Shown: positions 7,301-16,940 of the stretch, in pieces | Layout of the letters: every line of letters starts with the position of its first letter | Numbering within the stretch: position 1 is the stretch's first letter | Source of the DNA: Exiguobacterium sp. J17977 | GTDB lineage: Bacteria; Bacillota; Bacilli; Exiguobacteriales; Exiguobacteriaceae | NCBI RefSeq assembly: GCF_018616375.1 | Contig: NZ_JAEQBB010000003.1 | Span: 1-64,000, forward strand | Direction: 5' to 3' | DNA length: 64,000 nt | Position numbers and translations under genes: made by a program | Notes under the pieces: generated by a model | What the model saw: the letters and a program-made list of their open reading frames with translations, nothing else | Told to the model about the DNA's origin: nothing | Databases searched by the model: none

Positions 7301-7858
7301 ATGAAAACAAACGTGTACTTGTTAAGCTATGCCCCGTTGATTGGAATTATTCTGTTCTCGATGTCGCTTGCGATTGCCACGAGCGAGTATGTGATTCAAT
7401 GGCTGACCCGTGTCGGTGTCTACAGTGAGATTATCGCACTGTTGTCCGTCCAGGAGTCGAAAGTGCTCGTGCTTGTCGTATTCTTTACCATTTACTTCAT
7501 GCTGTTCAGCGCCTTTAAGCTCGTGGCCGACACATTCAATCAACTCGGCTTCGCCTTCTTCGCGCGTGAGACGAACGGTAGTTCACTCCATCGTCTAAAG
7601 CCAGGGGCGACGATTTTCCTGGTCGGGTCGGGAATCAGCTTCTTGTTCTTGAACTCGCTCCTTGCCGTCATCGCGGTACTGCTCGGTACTTTCGTTCTCT
7701 ATTTGTTCTATTACATATGGCAAGTCAGTCAGTTGATGTCGACGTTTCGGGCAATCGGTTTGCTCTTGATTCAAGCGATGATGTGGGCCATCCTGTTGAG
7801 CGGCCTCGCTTGGGCGATGCTCCGCTTGTTTAACTCGGTCGGGGATATCATCCTATGA
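7301..7858 (+). CDS. DUF5366 family membrane protein (YufK-like)
   Basis: Integral membrane protein of 185 residues with about five hydrophobic segments (near residues 8-28, 53-75, 98-117, 119-138 and 151-172). The N-terminal pattern NVYLLSYAPLIGIILFSMS resembles Bacillus YufK, the type protein of DUF5366; function unknown. The start ATG at 7301 was chosen because GGAG lies eight bases upstream. It overlaps the next gene by four bases (ATGA), so the two are translationally coupled. Confidence 0.65.
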   Translation: MKTNVYLLSYAPLIGIILFSMSLAIATSEYVIQWLTRVGVYSEIIALLSVQESKVLVLVVFFTIYFMLFSAFKLVADTFNQLGFAFFARETNGSSLHRLKPGATIFLVGSGISFLFLNSLLAVIAVLLGTFVLYLFYYIWQVSQLMSTFRAIGLLLIQAMMWAILLSGLAWAMLRLFNSVGDIIL

Positions 7859-8745
7859 CGGTGAACACAACGATTCGCCTCATGCCGACCGAAGAAGTCG
7901 TTCAAGCTTGGATGGCATCACTGATGCCACCAATGGACTTGTTCATGGCGGACACGAGCCTCGTGACGCGACTCGGCGCGGATGCGAACGTCTTAATCAT
8001 CCCGCGAGCGGAATTCGACGCGCATCCGTCTTATCGCGACATCCGGATGGCCAACGCCTATACGTATTGGATGATTGATCGCGAGGCAGCCTTTGTTTTG
8101 CATGCGCCGCCTGGTTGGATCGCGACGCTAACGACAGAGGTGAGACGCGAGTTGCTTGCCTATCAAGTCACGGTCGGACGGGGGCTCGTTTTCCCGGCGA
8201 CTGACATGGACATCGCTTCGTTGGCAACTTCGATGGTGACAGTAGACGATGCGCCGTATCTTATCTTACATCAATCAGCCTTTCAGGTAATGCCAGACGA
8301 GATGCGTCATCAACTGACGTTCGAGTACGCCAAAGCTTGGGACGAGTGGACGGCGTGCCCCGTCCCGGACACGTGTCCTACCCATGTGCGACGCCTTGCC
8401 AACACTTTCCCGGACACGTCAGGCAGCAATTGCCTCGCGGCGACGCTGTTTGCGGTGACGGGTGCGGACTGGATGGCCACGCAATGGGTCCATCCCGGCA
8501 CGTTCCTGCAGACGCTCGGTCAGGCCGGTTATATGAGAACCGAGGCGGAACTGACCGAACGAGGGGATGTGCTGACGTTCGTCGATGAGGTAGGGCGGGT
8601 CCAACACGCGACGTACTGCATCGGCGCCGGGCTCTTCTTCAACAAGAACGGGCAGACGCTGTTCAATCCGTGGAAACTGATTCAACAACATGAACTGTTC
8701 GAGGCATGGGGAGATTACACGTGCCATACATATCGACAATCATAA
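7855..8745 (+). CDS. unknown protein with an NlpC/P60-like C-terminal region
   Basis: Protein of 296 residues without signal peptide or membrane segment. I do not recognise the whole protein. The C-terminal third has the outline of an NlpC/P60 cysteine peptidase: a Cys in GSNCLAATLF (C193), a GD pair in ERGDVLTFVDE (237-238) and a His in VQHATYCIGAGLFF (H251) followed by polar residues N263 and N265. In real NlpC/P60 enzymes these positions give Cys, the strand leading to His, and the third polar residue. The N-terminal 150 residues match nothing I know. Coupled by a 4-base overlap to the upstream membrane protein. Absence of a signal peptide suggests a cytoplasmic role, which is unusual for this fold. 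Confidence 0.5.
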   Translation: MTVNTTIRLMPTEEVVQAWMASLMPPMDLFMADTSLVTRLGADANVLIIPRAEFDAHPSYRDIRMANAYTYWMIDREAAFVLHAPPGWIATLTTEVRRELLAYQVTVGRGLVFPATDMDIASLATSMVTVDDAPYLILHQSAFQVMPDEMRHQLTFEYAKAWDEWTACPVPDTCPTHVRRLANTFPDTSGSNCLAATLFAVTGADWMATQWVHPGTFLQTLGQAGYMRTEAELTERGDVLTFVDEVGRVQHATYCIGAGLFFNKNGQTLFNPWKLIQQHELFEAWGDYTCHTYRQS

Positions 8746-8777
8746 AAAGCCAGGGACAACGATGTCCCTGGCTTTTT
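8745..8777. terminator. bidirectional terminator
   Basis: Long hairpin AAAAGCCAGGGACA / TGTCCCTGGCTTTT with loop ACGA. A run on one side and a T run on the other serve both converging genes. Confidence 0.92.
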
Positions 8778-10564
8778 TAGCGATGTGCCTCCGTCCAGAC
8801 GATGGCAGGATAGGCCCGGTTGGCGAGCTCCGGGAACGGCCGCGGCGTGTCGGCGCCGAGCCAGATGGCCGTGATCGTCTCATCGGTCAACCCGACATAC
8901 CACATGTCTTTGTGTGAGTTCGTCGTGCCGGTCTTCCCGCCGATGTAAGGCGCTTTGATTTGGTTGGCGTAACGTCCCGTCCCATATGTGGTGACGGCGG
9001 ACAGCGCCTCTCGCATCGTCGCGACGGTCGTTTTCGACCAAACGGCTTGCTTCGTCATGCTCGGCGTGATCGTAGCTGCGCCAGACTCGAACCGAATCTG
9101 TTTGATTGTCTGTCCGGAAACGTACACGCCTTGGTTGAGAAACGGGGTATAGGCGGCGGCGAGCTCTTTGGGCGACACGCCTTGGGTCAAACCGCCGAGC
9201 GCGCTGGCCAAGCTATTATCCGTTTTGGCGTCCCACTGGCTGAACATCATGTCCGCCGTCGTATACGCTGCCTCTTGATCGATGGCGGTGAAAGCGGCGA
9301 GCGCCGGCGTGTTGTAGGAATACGCGACCGTGTCGCGGAACGACACATCACCGAGGACACGATTTCCGCTGTTCGTCGGACAATACGTCCCGTAACAGAC
9401 CGGCCGACCGTCGAGGATGGTATCGAGTTTTGCTCCGGTCTCTTCTATATAGGGTGCGAACACGAGGACAGGCTTGATGGCCGACCCCGGTTGGCGGAAC
9501 GCTTGCGTGGCCCGATTGAATTCACCCGATTGGGTCATCTCTGAATCGACGAGGGCGATGATGCGTCCGTTCGGCGTCAGCTCGGCATAGCCGCCGTTCA
9601 AACCGTTCGGCAGTTTTGTCATGACTTGTTTCGCCTGTTGTTGCCGGGCGACGGACAGATGCGTCTCGATGGTCGCTTGATTGGTCGCCAAGTAGTCTCT
9701 GGCGGCCTCTTCATCGAGGTCGTAACGCGAGCGGACGAGTCGGATCGCCTCTTTCATGACCGCATCCATATAATCGGGATATCGGACGACGTGTTGACGA
9801 TACGTCGCCGTCAGCTTCACCCCGTGATGCGTCTCATACGCTTGTCTCGATATGACGCCGGCATCGCGGAGCTGGGTGAGGATTCGATCTTTACGCTCAT
9901 AAAACGATTCCGATGGATCGAGCGGATCATATAAAGATGGATTGTTCGGGACGGTCAATAGGAACGCGATTTGATTCCAGTTCAAATCTTCGAGCGGACG
10001 AGCGAAATACGTCTCGGCCGCCGCTTGAATCCCGTATACGTTATGCCCGAAGAAAATGACGTTGCTGTAGGCTGTCATAATTTCTTTTTTACTATATTGT
10101 TTTTCAAGTGCCCGGGCGAGCAATAATTCCTTTACTTTGCGCTCATATGTCCGCTCGTGCGTCAAATAGACGTTCCGGGCGAGCTGTTGGGTGATTGTGC
10201 TGCCGCCTTGGCGCGATGATTCATTGGCGTTATTGATGAACGCCCGAGCGATGCCACCGAGGTCATATCCCGGATGGGCGTTAAACTTGCGGTCTTCGAT
10301 GGTCATGATGGCTTCACGGAGGTGGGGCGGAAAGCGCGCGACGGAGACGTCATCGCGCCGACCGTTCAAATAGAGCCGTTCCGTCCCGCCTTTGTACGTC
10401 AACGTGACGGCATGTTGCGACGCGAGCGGGGTCGCGCTGACCGTCTTTTCGCCCCACGTCATAATCTGTTTCGCTTGCTCAATCTCTTCTTTTAACGCTC
10501 CGCTGATCGTTCCGCCGACGGCTAACAGTCCAGCAAAAAATAGGGTCCCAATCCACGCTCGCAT
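8777..10564 (-). CDS. pbpG: class A penicillin-binding protein (PbpG/PBP2d-like)
   Basis: Bifunctional peptidoglycan synthase of 595 residues. An N-terminal hydrophobic segment (about residues 5-23) anchors it outside the membrane. The GT51 glycosyltransferase domain shows the catalytic EDRKF (E90), GGSTITQQLARN (120-131) and the RKVKE motif near 142-146. The transpeptidase domain has SAIK (catalytic S361), SYN (416-418) and KTGTT (544-548). The start at 10564 has GAGGTGA upstream. A minus-strand promoter TTGAAT-18-TATAAT (10617 to 10588) is visible. It resembles Bacillus PbpG more than PBP1a because it lacks a long C-terminal tail; the exact orthologue is uncertain. It is transcribed divergently from the glycogen operon. 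Confidence 0.88.
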   Translation of the reverse strand: MRAWIGTLFFAGLLAVGGTISGALKEEIEQAKQIMTWGEKTVSATPLASQHAVTLTYKGGTERLYLNGRRDDVSVARFPPHLREAIMTIEDRKFNAHPGYDLGGIARAFINNANESSRQGGSTITQQLARNVYLTHERTYERKVKELLLARALEKQYSKKEIMTAYSNVIFFGHNVYGIQAAAETYFARPLEDLNWNQIAFLLTVPNNPSLYDPLDPSESFYERKDRILTQLRDAGVISRQAYETHHGVKLTATYRQHVVRYPDYMDAVMKEAIRLVRSRYDLDEEAARDYLATNQATIETHLSVARQQQAKQVMTKLPNGLNGGYAELTPNGRIIALVDSEMTQSGEFNRATQAFRQPGSAIKPVLVFAPYIEETGAKLDTILDGRPVCYGTYCPTNSGNRVLGDVSFRDTVAYSYNTPALAAFTAIDQEAAYTTADMMFSQWDAKTDNSLASALGGLTQGVSPKELAAAYTPFLNQGVYVSGQTIKQIRFESGAATITPSMTKQAVWSKTTVATMREALSAVTTYGTGRYANQIKAPYIGGKTGTTNSHKDMWYVGLTDETITAIWLGADTPRPFPELANRAYPAIVWTEAHR

Positions 10565-10618
10565 CGTCTCACCTCTCTCTTCATACATTATATCGTCAAT
10601 CTTTGAAAAAAATTCAAA

Positions 10619-10639
10619 ATGTAAACGTTATCATATAAT
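10619..10639 (+). promoter_or_regulatory. CRE (CcpA operator) overlapping the glgC promoter
   Basis: ATGTAAACGTTATCAT (10619-10634) matches the CRE consensus WTGNAARCGNWWWCAW at every position. Its last base is the first base of a TATAAT -10 box (10634-10639), so bound CcpA would block RNA polymerase. The -35 region is weak. The site lies outside the divergent pbpG -35 element by two bases. Confidence 0.85.
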
Positions 10640-10716
10640 AATTTGGGCAGGAATACATTAGGAAATAGAGAAAGAGGGTAATAGATGTTTATATTATGAA
10701 TTTAGGAGGCTGTACT

Positions 10717-11871
10717 ATGAAGCAAGAAATGGTTGCGATGCTCCTCGCAGGAGGAGAAGGGAAACGACTCGGGCCTCTCACACGGAAGACGGCAAAACCT
10801 GCTGTCAACTTTGGGGGGAAATACCGGATCATCGATTTTCCATTATCGAACTGTACCAATTCGGGAATCACGACGGTGGGCGTGTTAACACAATATGAGC
10901 CGCTGGAATTGAACCGTTACCTAGGCATCGGGTCAGCCTGGGACTTGGACCGCCGCAACGGGGGCTTGGCCATCTTACCGCCATACCAAGCACAGTCGGG
11001 GAAAAATTGGTACGAGGGTACGGCTAATGCGATTTATCGGAACTTGAGCTATATCGACGACTACGATCCGGAGTACGTGTTGATCCTATCGGGGGACCAC
11101 ATTTACAAGATGGACTATGAGAAGATGCTCGATTTCCATAAAGAGAAGCAAGCCGATGTCACAATCTCCGTCATGGAAGTGCCATGGGACGAGGCGCCGC
11201 GCTTCGGGATTTTGAACACGAGCGACGATCTTCGCATCAATGAGTTCGACGAGAAGCCAGAGAAGCCGAAGAGCAACTTGGCCTCGATGGGGATTTATAT
11301 CTTCAACTGGAAAGTACTTCGGGAGCATTTGATTCAAGACGCGGAAGACGAGACATCAAGTTTCGACTTCGGGAAAAACATCATTCCGAACACGCTCCTC
11401 GACGGCTTAGACGTGTTCGCATATAAATTCAAAGGCTACTGGAAAGACGTTGGAACGATCCAATCGCTTTGGGAAGCCAATATGGACTTGCTCGAGGAAG
11501 ATCCACCGTTCGATCTTTACGATCCGAACTGGAAAATCTATTCGGTCAACCCGAACCAGACACCGCAATTCATCGGGAAAGATGCATGTATCGAACAGTC
11601 GGTCATCAACGAAGGCTGCCAAATCGAAGGCGAGGTCCAACATTCGGTCTTGTTCTACGATGTGCGTGTCGGTGAAGGCTCGCTCGTCAAAGACTCGGTC
11701 ATCATGCCGGGAGCACGGATTGGAAAAGACGTAACGATTCATCGAGCAATCGTCGCGAGCTGTGCCGTCATTCAAGACGGGGCGACAGTTGGCGAGCCGG
11801 GTGGTGAGATCGTTGTCATTGAACCACATGAAAATATCGAGAGCGGCACAGTCTTCAAACAACGTGCTTGA
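10717..11871 (+). CDS. glgC: glucose-1-phosphate adenylyltransferase
   Basis: Makes ADP-glucose from ATP and glucose-1-phosphate, the committed step of glycogen synthesis. The 384-residue protein has the nucleotidyltransferase loop [13 protein letters not shown] near residues 9-21, a conserved ISGDH-like LSGDHIY near 112 and a C-terminal left-handed helix domain. The start ATG at 10717 has AGGAGG eight bases upstream; an in-frame ATG 21 bases earlier lacks a site. It is the first gene of glgC-glgD-glgA-glgP and is preceded by a CRE. GlgC acts together with the next gene product in Bacillus. Confidence 0.95.
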   Translation: MKQEMVAMLLAGGEGKRLGPLTRKTAKPAVNFGGKYRIIDFPLSNCTNSGITTVGVLTQYEPLELNRYLGIGSAWDLDRRNGGLAILPPYQAQSGKNWYEGTANAIYRNLSYIDDYDPEYVLILSGDHIYKMDYEKMLDFHKEKQADVTISVMEVPWDEAPRFGILNTSDDLRINEFDEKPEKPKSNLASMGIYIFNWKVLREHLIQDAEDETSSFDFGKNIIPNTLLDGLDVFAYKFKGYWKDVGTIQSLWEANMDLLEEDPPFDLYDPNWKIYSVNPNQTPQFIGKDACIEQSVINEGCQIEGEVQHSVLFYDVRVGEGSLVKDSVIMPGARIGKDVTIHRAIVASCAVIQDGATVGEPGGEIVVIEPHENIESGTVFKQRA

Positions 11872-11905
11872 TTTAAAAAAAGACCGACGCAAGGAGGCGT
11901 TACTG

Positions 11906-13006
11906 TTGACGAATGATTTGTTAGGGGTCATCAACCTAGGAACCGAAGAGGGCTTATTTCCTGAATTCACGGGGCATCGCAATTTAGCGGCTGTCCCGTT
12001 CTCAGGGCGTTATCGCCTGATTGACTTTACATTGACGAACATGATCACGCAAGGCATCAACCAAGTTGGTATTTTCACACTGGATAAATACCGCTCACTC
12101 ATGGACCATCTGGGATCAGGGAAAGAATGGGATTTGGACCGCTCACAAGGCGGCCTGCACATCTTCCCGCCGGCACTCAAGCCTGACGGAGAAGCCTACC
12201 TCGGCGATTTGGCCAACTTCTCGATGCACCGCGAACATTTCGTGCGCAGCAAGCAACCGTATGTGGTCATCACAGGTTCGAACGTATTGACGACAATCGA
12301 TTTCCAAGACATGCTCGAGCATCACAAATCGATGGGGGCGGACATCACGCTCGCCTATACGGGCCATGAACAGAAATGTGGTTATTGCCGCCCAATCCGT
12401 CTCGGCGAGAACGACCGTGTCGTCGGGATCGGCGAGCGCGGATACAGTCCGAGCGACGAATATACGTACACGGAGACGATTGTCATGTCGAAAAACTTGT
12501 TCCTTCGTCTCGTTGATGAAGCGACGTCAAAGGGTGAGTACGACTTGCTCGATGGTGTCATCCGTCCGCAGCTTCACCGTCTTCACGTTCACGGGTATCA
12601 CTATACTGGCAAAATGCAGGTGATTCACTCTGTGCTTTCATACTATAATGAGAGTATGCGCTTACTTCGTCATGAGGGAATCATATATGACTTCCCGCAC
12701 ATCTATACGAAGATTAAACATGAGCCGCCGACGCGCTATTTGAACGGGTCGAAAGTGAATGAGGCGCTCGTCGCGAACGGTTGTAAAATCAGCGGTGAAG
12801 TCCAAAACAGCATTCTCTTCCGCGGTGTCGTCGTCAGCGAACACGCCCGCGTTAAAAACTCAATCATTCTATCCAAATCGATCATCGAAGAAGGTGCTGT
12901 CGTCGAGAACGCCATTTTAGATAAAGAAGTGGTCGTCAAACGAGGACAAGTCATTCGCGGTACGGTCGATGAGCCGATCGTAATCGGAAAACGGACAACG
13001 GTGTAA
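11906..13006 (+). CDS. glgD: glycogen biosynthesis protein GlgD
   Basis: Non-catalytic partner of GlgC; in Bacillales the GlgC-GlgD heterotetramer is the active ADP-glucose pyrophosphorylase. The 366-residue protein aligns with GlgC ([16 protein letters not shown], the [17 protein letters not shown] region and the C-terminal hexapeptide repeats) but lacks the GGxGxRL nucleotide loop at its N-terminus, as expected for the regulatory subunit. The start is read as TTG at 11906, with AAGGAGG eight bases upstream; there is no ATG in a suitable place. It follows glgC after 34 bases. Confidence 0.92.
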   Translation: MTNDLLGVINLGTEEGLFPEFTGHRNLAAVPFSGRYRLIDFTLTNMITQGINQVGIFTLDKYRSLMDHLGSGKEWDLDRSQGGLHIFPPALKPDGEAYLGDLANFSMHREHFVRSKQPYVVITGSNVLTTIDFQDMLEHHKSMGADITLAYTGHEQKCGYCRPIRLGENDRVVGIGERGYSPSDEYTYTETIVMSKNLFLRLVDEATSKGEYDLLDGVIRPQLHRLHVHGYHYTGKMQVIHSVLSYYNESMRLLRHEGIIYDFPHIYTKIKHEPPTRYLNGSKVNEALVANGCKISGEVQNSILFRGVVVSEHARVKNSIILSKSIIEEGAVVENAILDKEVVVKRGQVIRGTVDEPIVIGKRTTV

Positions 13007-13016
13007 GGGGGATATT

Positions 13017-14456
13017 ATGAAAATATGGTATGTCGCTTCAGAAGCGGCACCGTTCATGAAAACGGGGGGGCTTGCCGATGTCATCGGCTCGCTCCCTCAA
13101 GCGGTGTCTAGCCTTGGTGAAGAAGTGAGTGTCATCATGCCGAAGTATGGCACGATCGCTCAAGAGTACGTAGATGAGATGGAGTACATGTTCGACCTGA
13201 TCGTTCCGGTCGGATGGCGCAAGCAGTTCGGTGCCGTCCTCAAACTCGAACGGGATGGCATCACATACTACTTCATCGACAACGAATATTACTTCAAACG
13301 GGAAGGCGTGCTCTATGGCCATTACGATGATGCCGAGCGCTTCGCATTCTTCTCTCGTGCCGTCCTTGAGATGATCGGGAAGCTCGAAGCGGAAGACGTG
13401 CCCGACGTGCTTCACTGTCATGATTGGCAGACCGGTGTCGTCCCGGCCTTCTTGCGGATCCATTATCAACATATCGAGGCGTATCAACGCATTCGTACCG
13501 TCTTTACCATCCATAACCTGCAATATCAAGGCATCTTCCCGGAAGCGGTCCTCGGCGAGCTGTTACAGTTCGGTCCGGAACACTTCACGGCGGAAGGGAT
13601 TCAACATAACGGTCTCGTCAACTACATGAAGGCGGGCATCGTCCACTCTGACCAAATCACGACGGTCAGCCCGTCGTATCGTGATGAAATCATGGAACCG
13701 TATTATGGGGAAGGGCTCGACGCGACACTCCGTTATCGGTCTGTCGATGTCCGAGGCATCTTGAACGGCCTCGATTTGGCGACGAATGACCCGAGCACGG
13801 ATAAGCGCATCGCAAAGACGTACAACCTCGATACGGTCAAAGAAGGAAAGCTCGCCAACAAACGTGTGCTCCAAGAACGGTTCGGCCTCGAGGTGCGTGA
13901 CGATGTCATGTTGATCGGGTTCGTCAGTCGACTCGTCGAACAAAAAGGACTCGATTTGATTGAAGCGGTGAGCGAAGAGCTCGGGAACTTGGACTGTCAG
14001 TTCGTGTTCCTCGGCTCGGGACAACCGGAGTATGAGGGCATCGTCCATCACATGACGGCGTCACACCCTGGCAAGGTCGGTTCGTATATCGGTTTCGATA
14101 TCGAACTCGCACACTTGATTTATGCCGGATCGGACGCATTCCTCATGCCGTCCCGCTTCGAGCCGTGCGGTCTCAGCCAGCTCATCTCGATGCGTTACGG
14201 GACGCTCCCGATCGTACGCGAGACGGGTGGACTTCGCGATACGGTCAAACCGTATAACGAGTATACGCAAGAAGGCACAGGCTTTGGCTTCTTGAACTAT
14301 AACGCTCACGAGATGCTCGCGACGATTGAGAAATCGATTCGCGTCTTCTACGATGACAACAATTGGAACGCGCTCGTCCATCAAGCGATGACCGCGGACT
14401 TTAGCTGGAAACAATCTGCGAAGCAATACCGTGAGTTGTATCACCTATTTGCATGA
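13017..14456 (+). CDS. glgA: glycogen synthase (ADP-glucose)
   Basis: GT5 family glycosyltransferase that elongates alpha-1,4-glucan from ADP-glucose. It has 479 residues, with the ADP-glucose binding KTGGL motif at residues 15-19 and the C-terminal [15 protein letters not shown] region holding the catalytic Glu. The start ATG has AAGGGGG upstream and follows glgD by 10 bases. Third gene of the operon. Confidence 0.96.
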   Translation: MKIWYVASEAAPFMKTGGLADVIGSLPQAVSSLGEEVSVIMPKYGTIAQEYVDEMEYMFDLIVPVGWRKQFGAVLKLERDGITYYFIDNEYYFKREGVLYGHYDDAERFAFFSRAVLEMIGKLEAEDVPDVLHCHDWQTGVVPAFLRIHYQHIEAYQRIRTVFTIHNLQYQGIFPEAVLGELLQFGPEHFTAEGIQHNGLVNYMKAGIVHSDQITTVSPSYRDEIMEPYYGEGLDATLRYRSVDVRGILNGLDLATNDPSTDKRIAKTYNLDTVKEGKLANKRVLQERFGLEVRDDVMLIGFVSRLVEQKGLDLIEAVSEELGNLDCQFVFLGSGQPEYEGIVHHMTASHPGKVGSYIGFDIELAHLIYAGSDAFLMPSRFEPCGLSQLISMRYGTLPIVRETGGLRDTVKPYNEYTQEGTGFGFLNYNAHEMLATIEKSIRVFYDDNNWNALVHQAMTADFSWKQSAKQYRELYHLFA

Positions 14457-14478
14457 CCGGAAGGAGTTTTACACACAT

Positions 14479-16911
14479 ATGTTTACAGACAAACAGAGCT
14501 TCGTCACTTCATTCCAAGAGAGATTTGTCGCATTAAACGGGAAGTCGTTTGATGAAGGGACCGAGCAGGAAGTGTATCAAACGTTGGCAACGATGGTGCG
14601 CGAACAGGCGATTCCGAAATGGATCAACACCCGCGACAAACAAGAAGAAAAACAAAGTAAACAAGTCATTTATTTCTCACTTGAATTTTTGCTCGGTCGT
14701 TTTCTGTATAACAATTTGCTCAGCATGGACGTCCTCGAAGTCGTGCAAGAGGGTCTCGATGAACTCGGATTCAACTTCACCGACATCACCGAGTATGAGC
14801 CGGAACCAGGTCTCGGCAACGGCGGTCTCGGCCGCCTAGCCGCCTGCTTCCTCGACTCGCTGGCAGCGCTCAGTCTCCCGGGACACGGGAACGGGATTCG
14901 CTACCGTTACGGCTTGTTCAAACAAAAAATCGTCGACGGCTATCAAGTCGAGTTGCCAGACAACTGGCTTCGTGACGGGAACATGTGGGAGACACGCCGT
15001 GCCGATCGAGCCGTCGACGTCAATTTCGGTGGTTGGATTGAGATGCGCCAAATCGGGGACCGGCTTCGCGTCGTTCACCATCCGGATGAAGTCGTTCGAG
15101 CGGTACCTTACGATATGCCGATCATCGGCTACAAAAATGAGGTCGTCAATACGCTCCGTCTTTGGAACGCCGAGTCACCGTTTGATGACGAGGAGTACAT
15201 GGAACGGACGAAAGGTTCGTACAAAGACCTGCTCAAACACAAACAATCGATTGCGACCATCTCTGAGTTCCTATATCCGGACGACACGACGTACGAAGGA
15301 AAAGTGTTGCGTTTGAAACAACAGTACTTTTTCGTCTCGGCGGGCGTCCAGTCGATGATCGCGTCTTACTTACGTCATAATAAATCCTTGAAACACCTCG
15401 GCGACCATTATGCCGTCCATATTAACGACACACATCCGGTCGTGGCTATCCCTGAACTCATGCGGATTTTGATGGACGACCACGGTTACGGGTGGGATGA
15501 AGCGTGGCGCGTGACGAAGAGCGTCATGTCATTCACAAACCATACACTCCTCGCCGAGGCGCTCGAGAAGTGGCCGGTCGAGATGTATGAGCGGTTACTG
15601 CCGCGTATTTATCAAATCATCACGGAAATCAATCGCCGTTTCTGTAAAGACGTCCTCGTCAACTACCCGCATCTCGAGCCGCATATGGGTGAAATCGCCA
15701 TCGTGTCGAACCAACACATCAACATGGCGAACCTTGCCGTCGTCGGCTCGCACTCGACGAACGGGGTGGCCCGAATTCATACGGACATCTTGAAGCAGCG
15801 TGAGATGCGTCACTTGTATGAGATGTTCCCACTGCGGTTCAACAACAAGACGAACGGCATCACACATCGACGCTGGCTCCTCAAGTCGAACCCACGCCTC
15901 TCGAATTTGATTACGGATGCGATCGGTCCATCATGGATTGAACATCCGAACGATCTCGAGAAGTTGATGGGTGTCTCAAAAGACACGAGTTTCCAAGAGC
16001 AGGTCATGAACGTGAAACAACAGAACAAACTGGACCTGGCCGGCTATATTCAAGCCGAGACGGGTATCGCCGTCGACCCGGACTCGATTTTTGACGTCCA
16101 AGTCAAGCGGCTGCACGCCTATAAACGTCAATTGATGGACGCGATGCACATTCATGCGCTCTATCAGAAGATTCAAGCCGATCCGACGTTCACGATGGTC
16201 CCACGGACGTTCATCTTTGGGGCGAAGGCGGCACCTGGTTATTATTACGCCAAAGAAGTCATTCGTTATATCAACGCCCTTGCCTCGATGATCAACAATG
16301 ACAAACGGGCGAGCCGCTTCATCAAAGTCGTCTTCCTCGAGAACTATCGCGTCTCCATGGCCGAGCGCATCTTCCCTGGTTCGGACTTGAGTGAACAAAT
16401 CTCGACAGCAAGTTATGAGGCGTCAGGTACCGGCAACATGAAGTTCATGATGAACGGGGCGCTCACGATCGGGACGCTCGACGGGGCCAATATCGAGATT
16501 CGCGATGCGGTCGGCGACGACCACATCTTCATCTTCGGATTGACGCCGCAAGAAGTCATGAACTATAAGAAGTTCGGCGGGTACCATGCTGCCGACATCT
16601 ACCATGCGAACACGGAAGTGCGCAACGTCGTCGACGCGCTCGTCAACGGGACGTTCGACAAAGTCGGGGAATACCAATTCCAAGCAATCTTTGATTCGCT
16701 CCTCGTCTATAATGACGACTTCCTCGTCTTGAAAGATTTCGCGTCATACATGCAGGCGCAGCGTCGTGTCGATGAAGTATTCGCAGACAAGGCACGCTGG
16801 GCCGAGAGTTCAATCGTCAACACGGCCAAATCGGGGATCTTCTCGAGTGACCGGACGATCACGGAATATGCAAACGCCGTTTGGAACATTAAACCGACGA
16901 GCGTCAAATAA
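14479..16911 (+). CDS. glgP: glycogen phosphorylase
   Basis: PLP-dependent enzyme that releases glucose-1-phosphate from glycogen ends. The 810-residue length is typical of bacterial forms. The cofactor-binding site EASGTGNMKF is intact, with the PLP lysine at residue 655. The start is taken at ATG 14479, with AAGGAG 12 bases upstream; the open frame begins 48 bases earlier inside glgA. It is the last gene of the operon. Synthesis and breakdown genes are therefore co-transcribed, as in Bacillus subtilis, but the branching enzyme gene glgB is not in this cluster. Confidence 0.96.
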   Translation: MFTDKQSFVTSFQERFVALNGKSFDEGTEQEVYQTLATMVREQAIPKWINTRDKQEEKQSKQVIYFSLEFLLGRFLYNNLLSMDVLEVVQEGLDELGFNFTDITEYEPEPGLGNGGLGRLAACFLDSLAALSLPGHGNGIRYRYGLFKQKIVDGYQVELPDNWLRDGNMWETRRADRAVDVNFGGWIEMRQIGDRLRVVHHPDEVVRAVPYDMPIIGYKNEVVNTLRLWNAESPFDDEEYMERTKGSYKDLLKHKQSIATISEFLYPDDTTYEGKVLRLKQQYFFVSAGVQSMIASYLRHNKSLKHLGDHYAVHINDTHPVVAIPELMRILMDDHGYGWDEAWRVTKSVMSFTNHTLLAEALEKWPVEMYERLLPRIYQIITEINRRFCKDVLVNYPHLEPHMGEIAIVSNQHINMANLAVVGSHSTNGVARIHTDILKQREMRHLYEMFPLRFNNKTNGITHRRWLLKSNPRLSNLITDAIGPSWIEHPNDLEKLMGVSKDTSFQEQVMNVKQQNKLDLAGYIQAETGIAVDPDSIFDVQVKRLHAYKRQLMDAMHIHALYQKIQADPTFTMVPRTFIFGAKAAPGYYYAKEVIRYINALASMINNDKRASRFIKVVFLENYRVSMAERIFPGSDLSEQISTASYEASGTGNMKFMMNGALTIGTLDGANIEIRDAVGDDHIFIFGLTPQEVMNYKKFGGYHAADIYHANTEVRNVVDALVNGTFDKVGEYQFQAIFDSLLVYNDDFLVLKDFASYMQAQRRVDEVFADKARWAESSIVNTAKSGIFSSDRTITEYANAVWNIKPTSVK

Positions 16912-16940
16912 AAAAATCCACCCGTTACGGGTGGACCTTG
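16911..16940. terminator. bidirectional terminator between glgP and the rhodanese gene
   Basis: Hairpin TCCACCCG / CGGGTGGA with loop TTA. The T run is strong for the minus strand (seven A at 16910-16916 on the plus strand) and weak for the plus strand. Confidence 0.8.
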
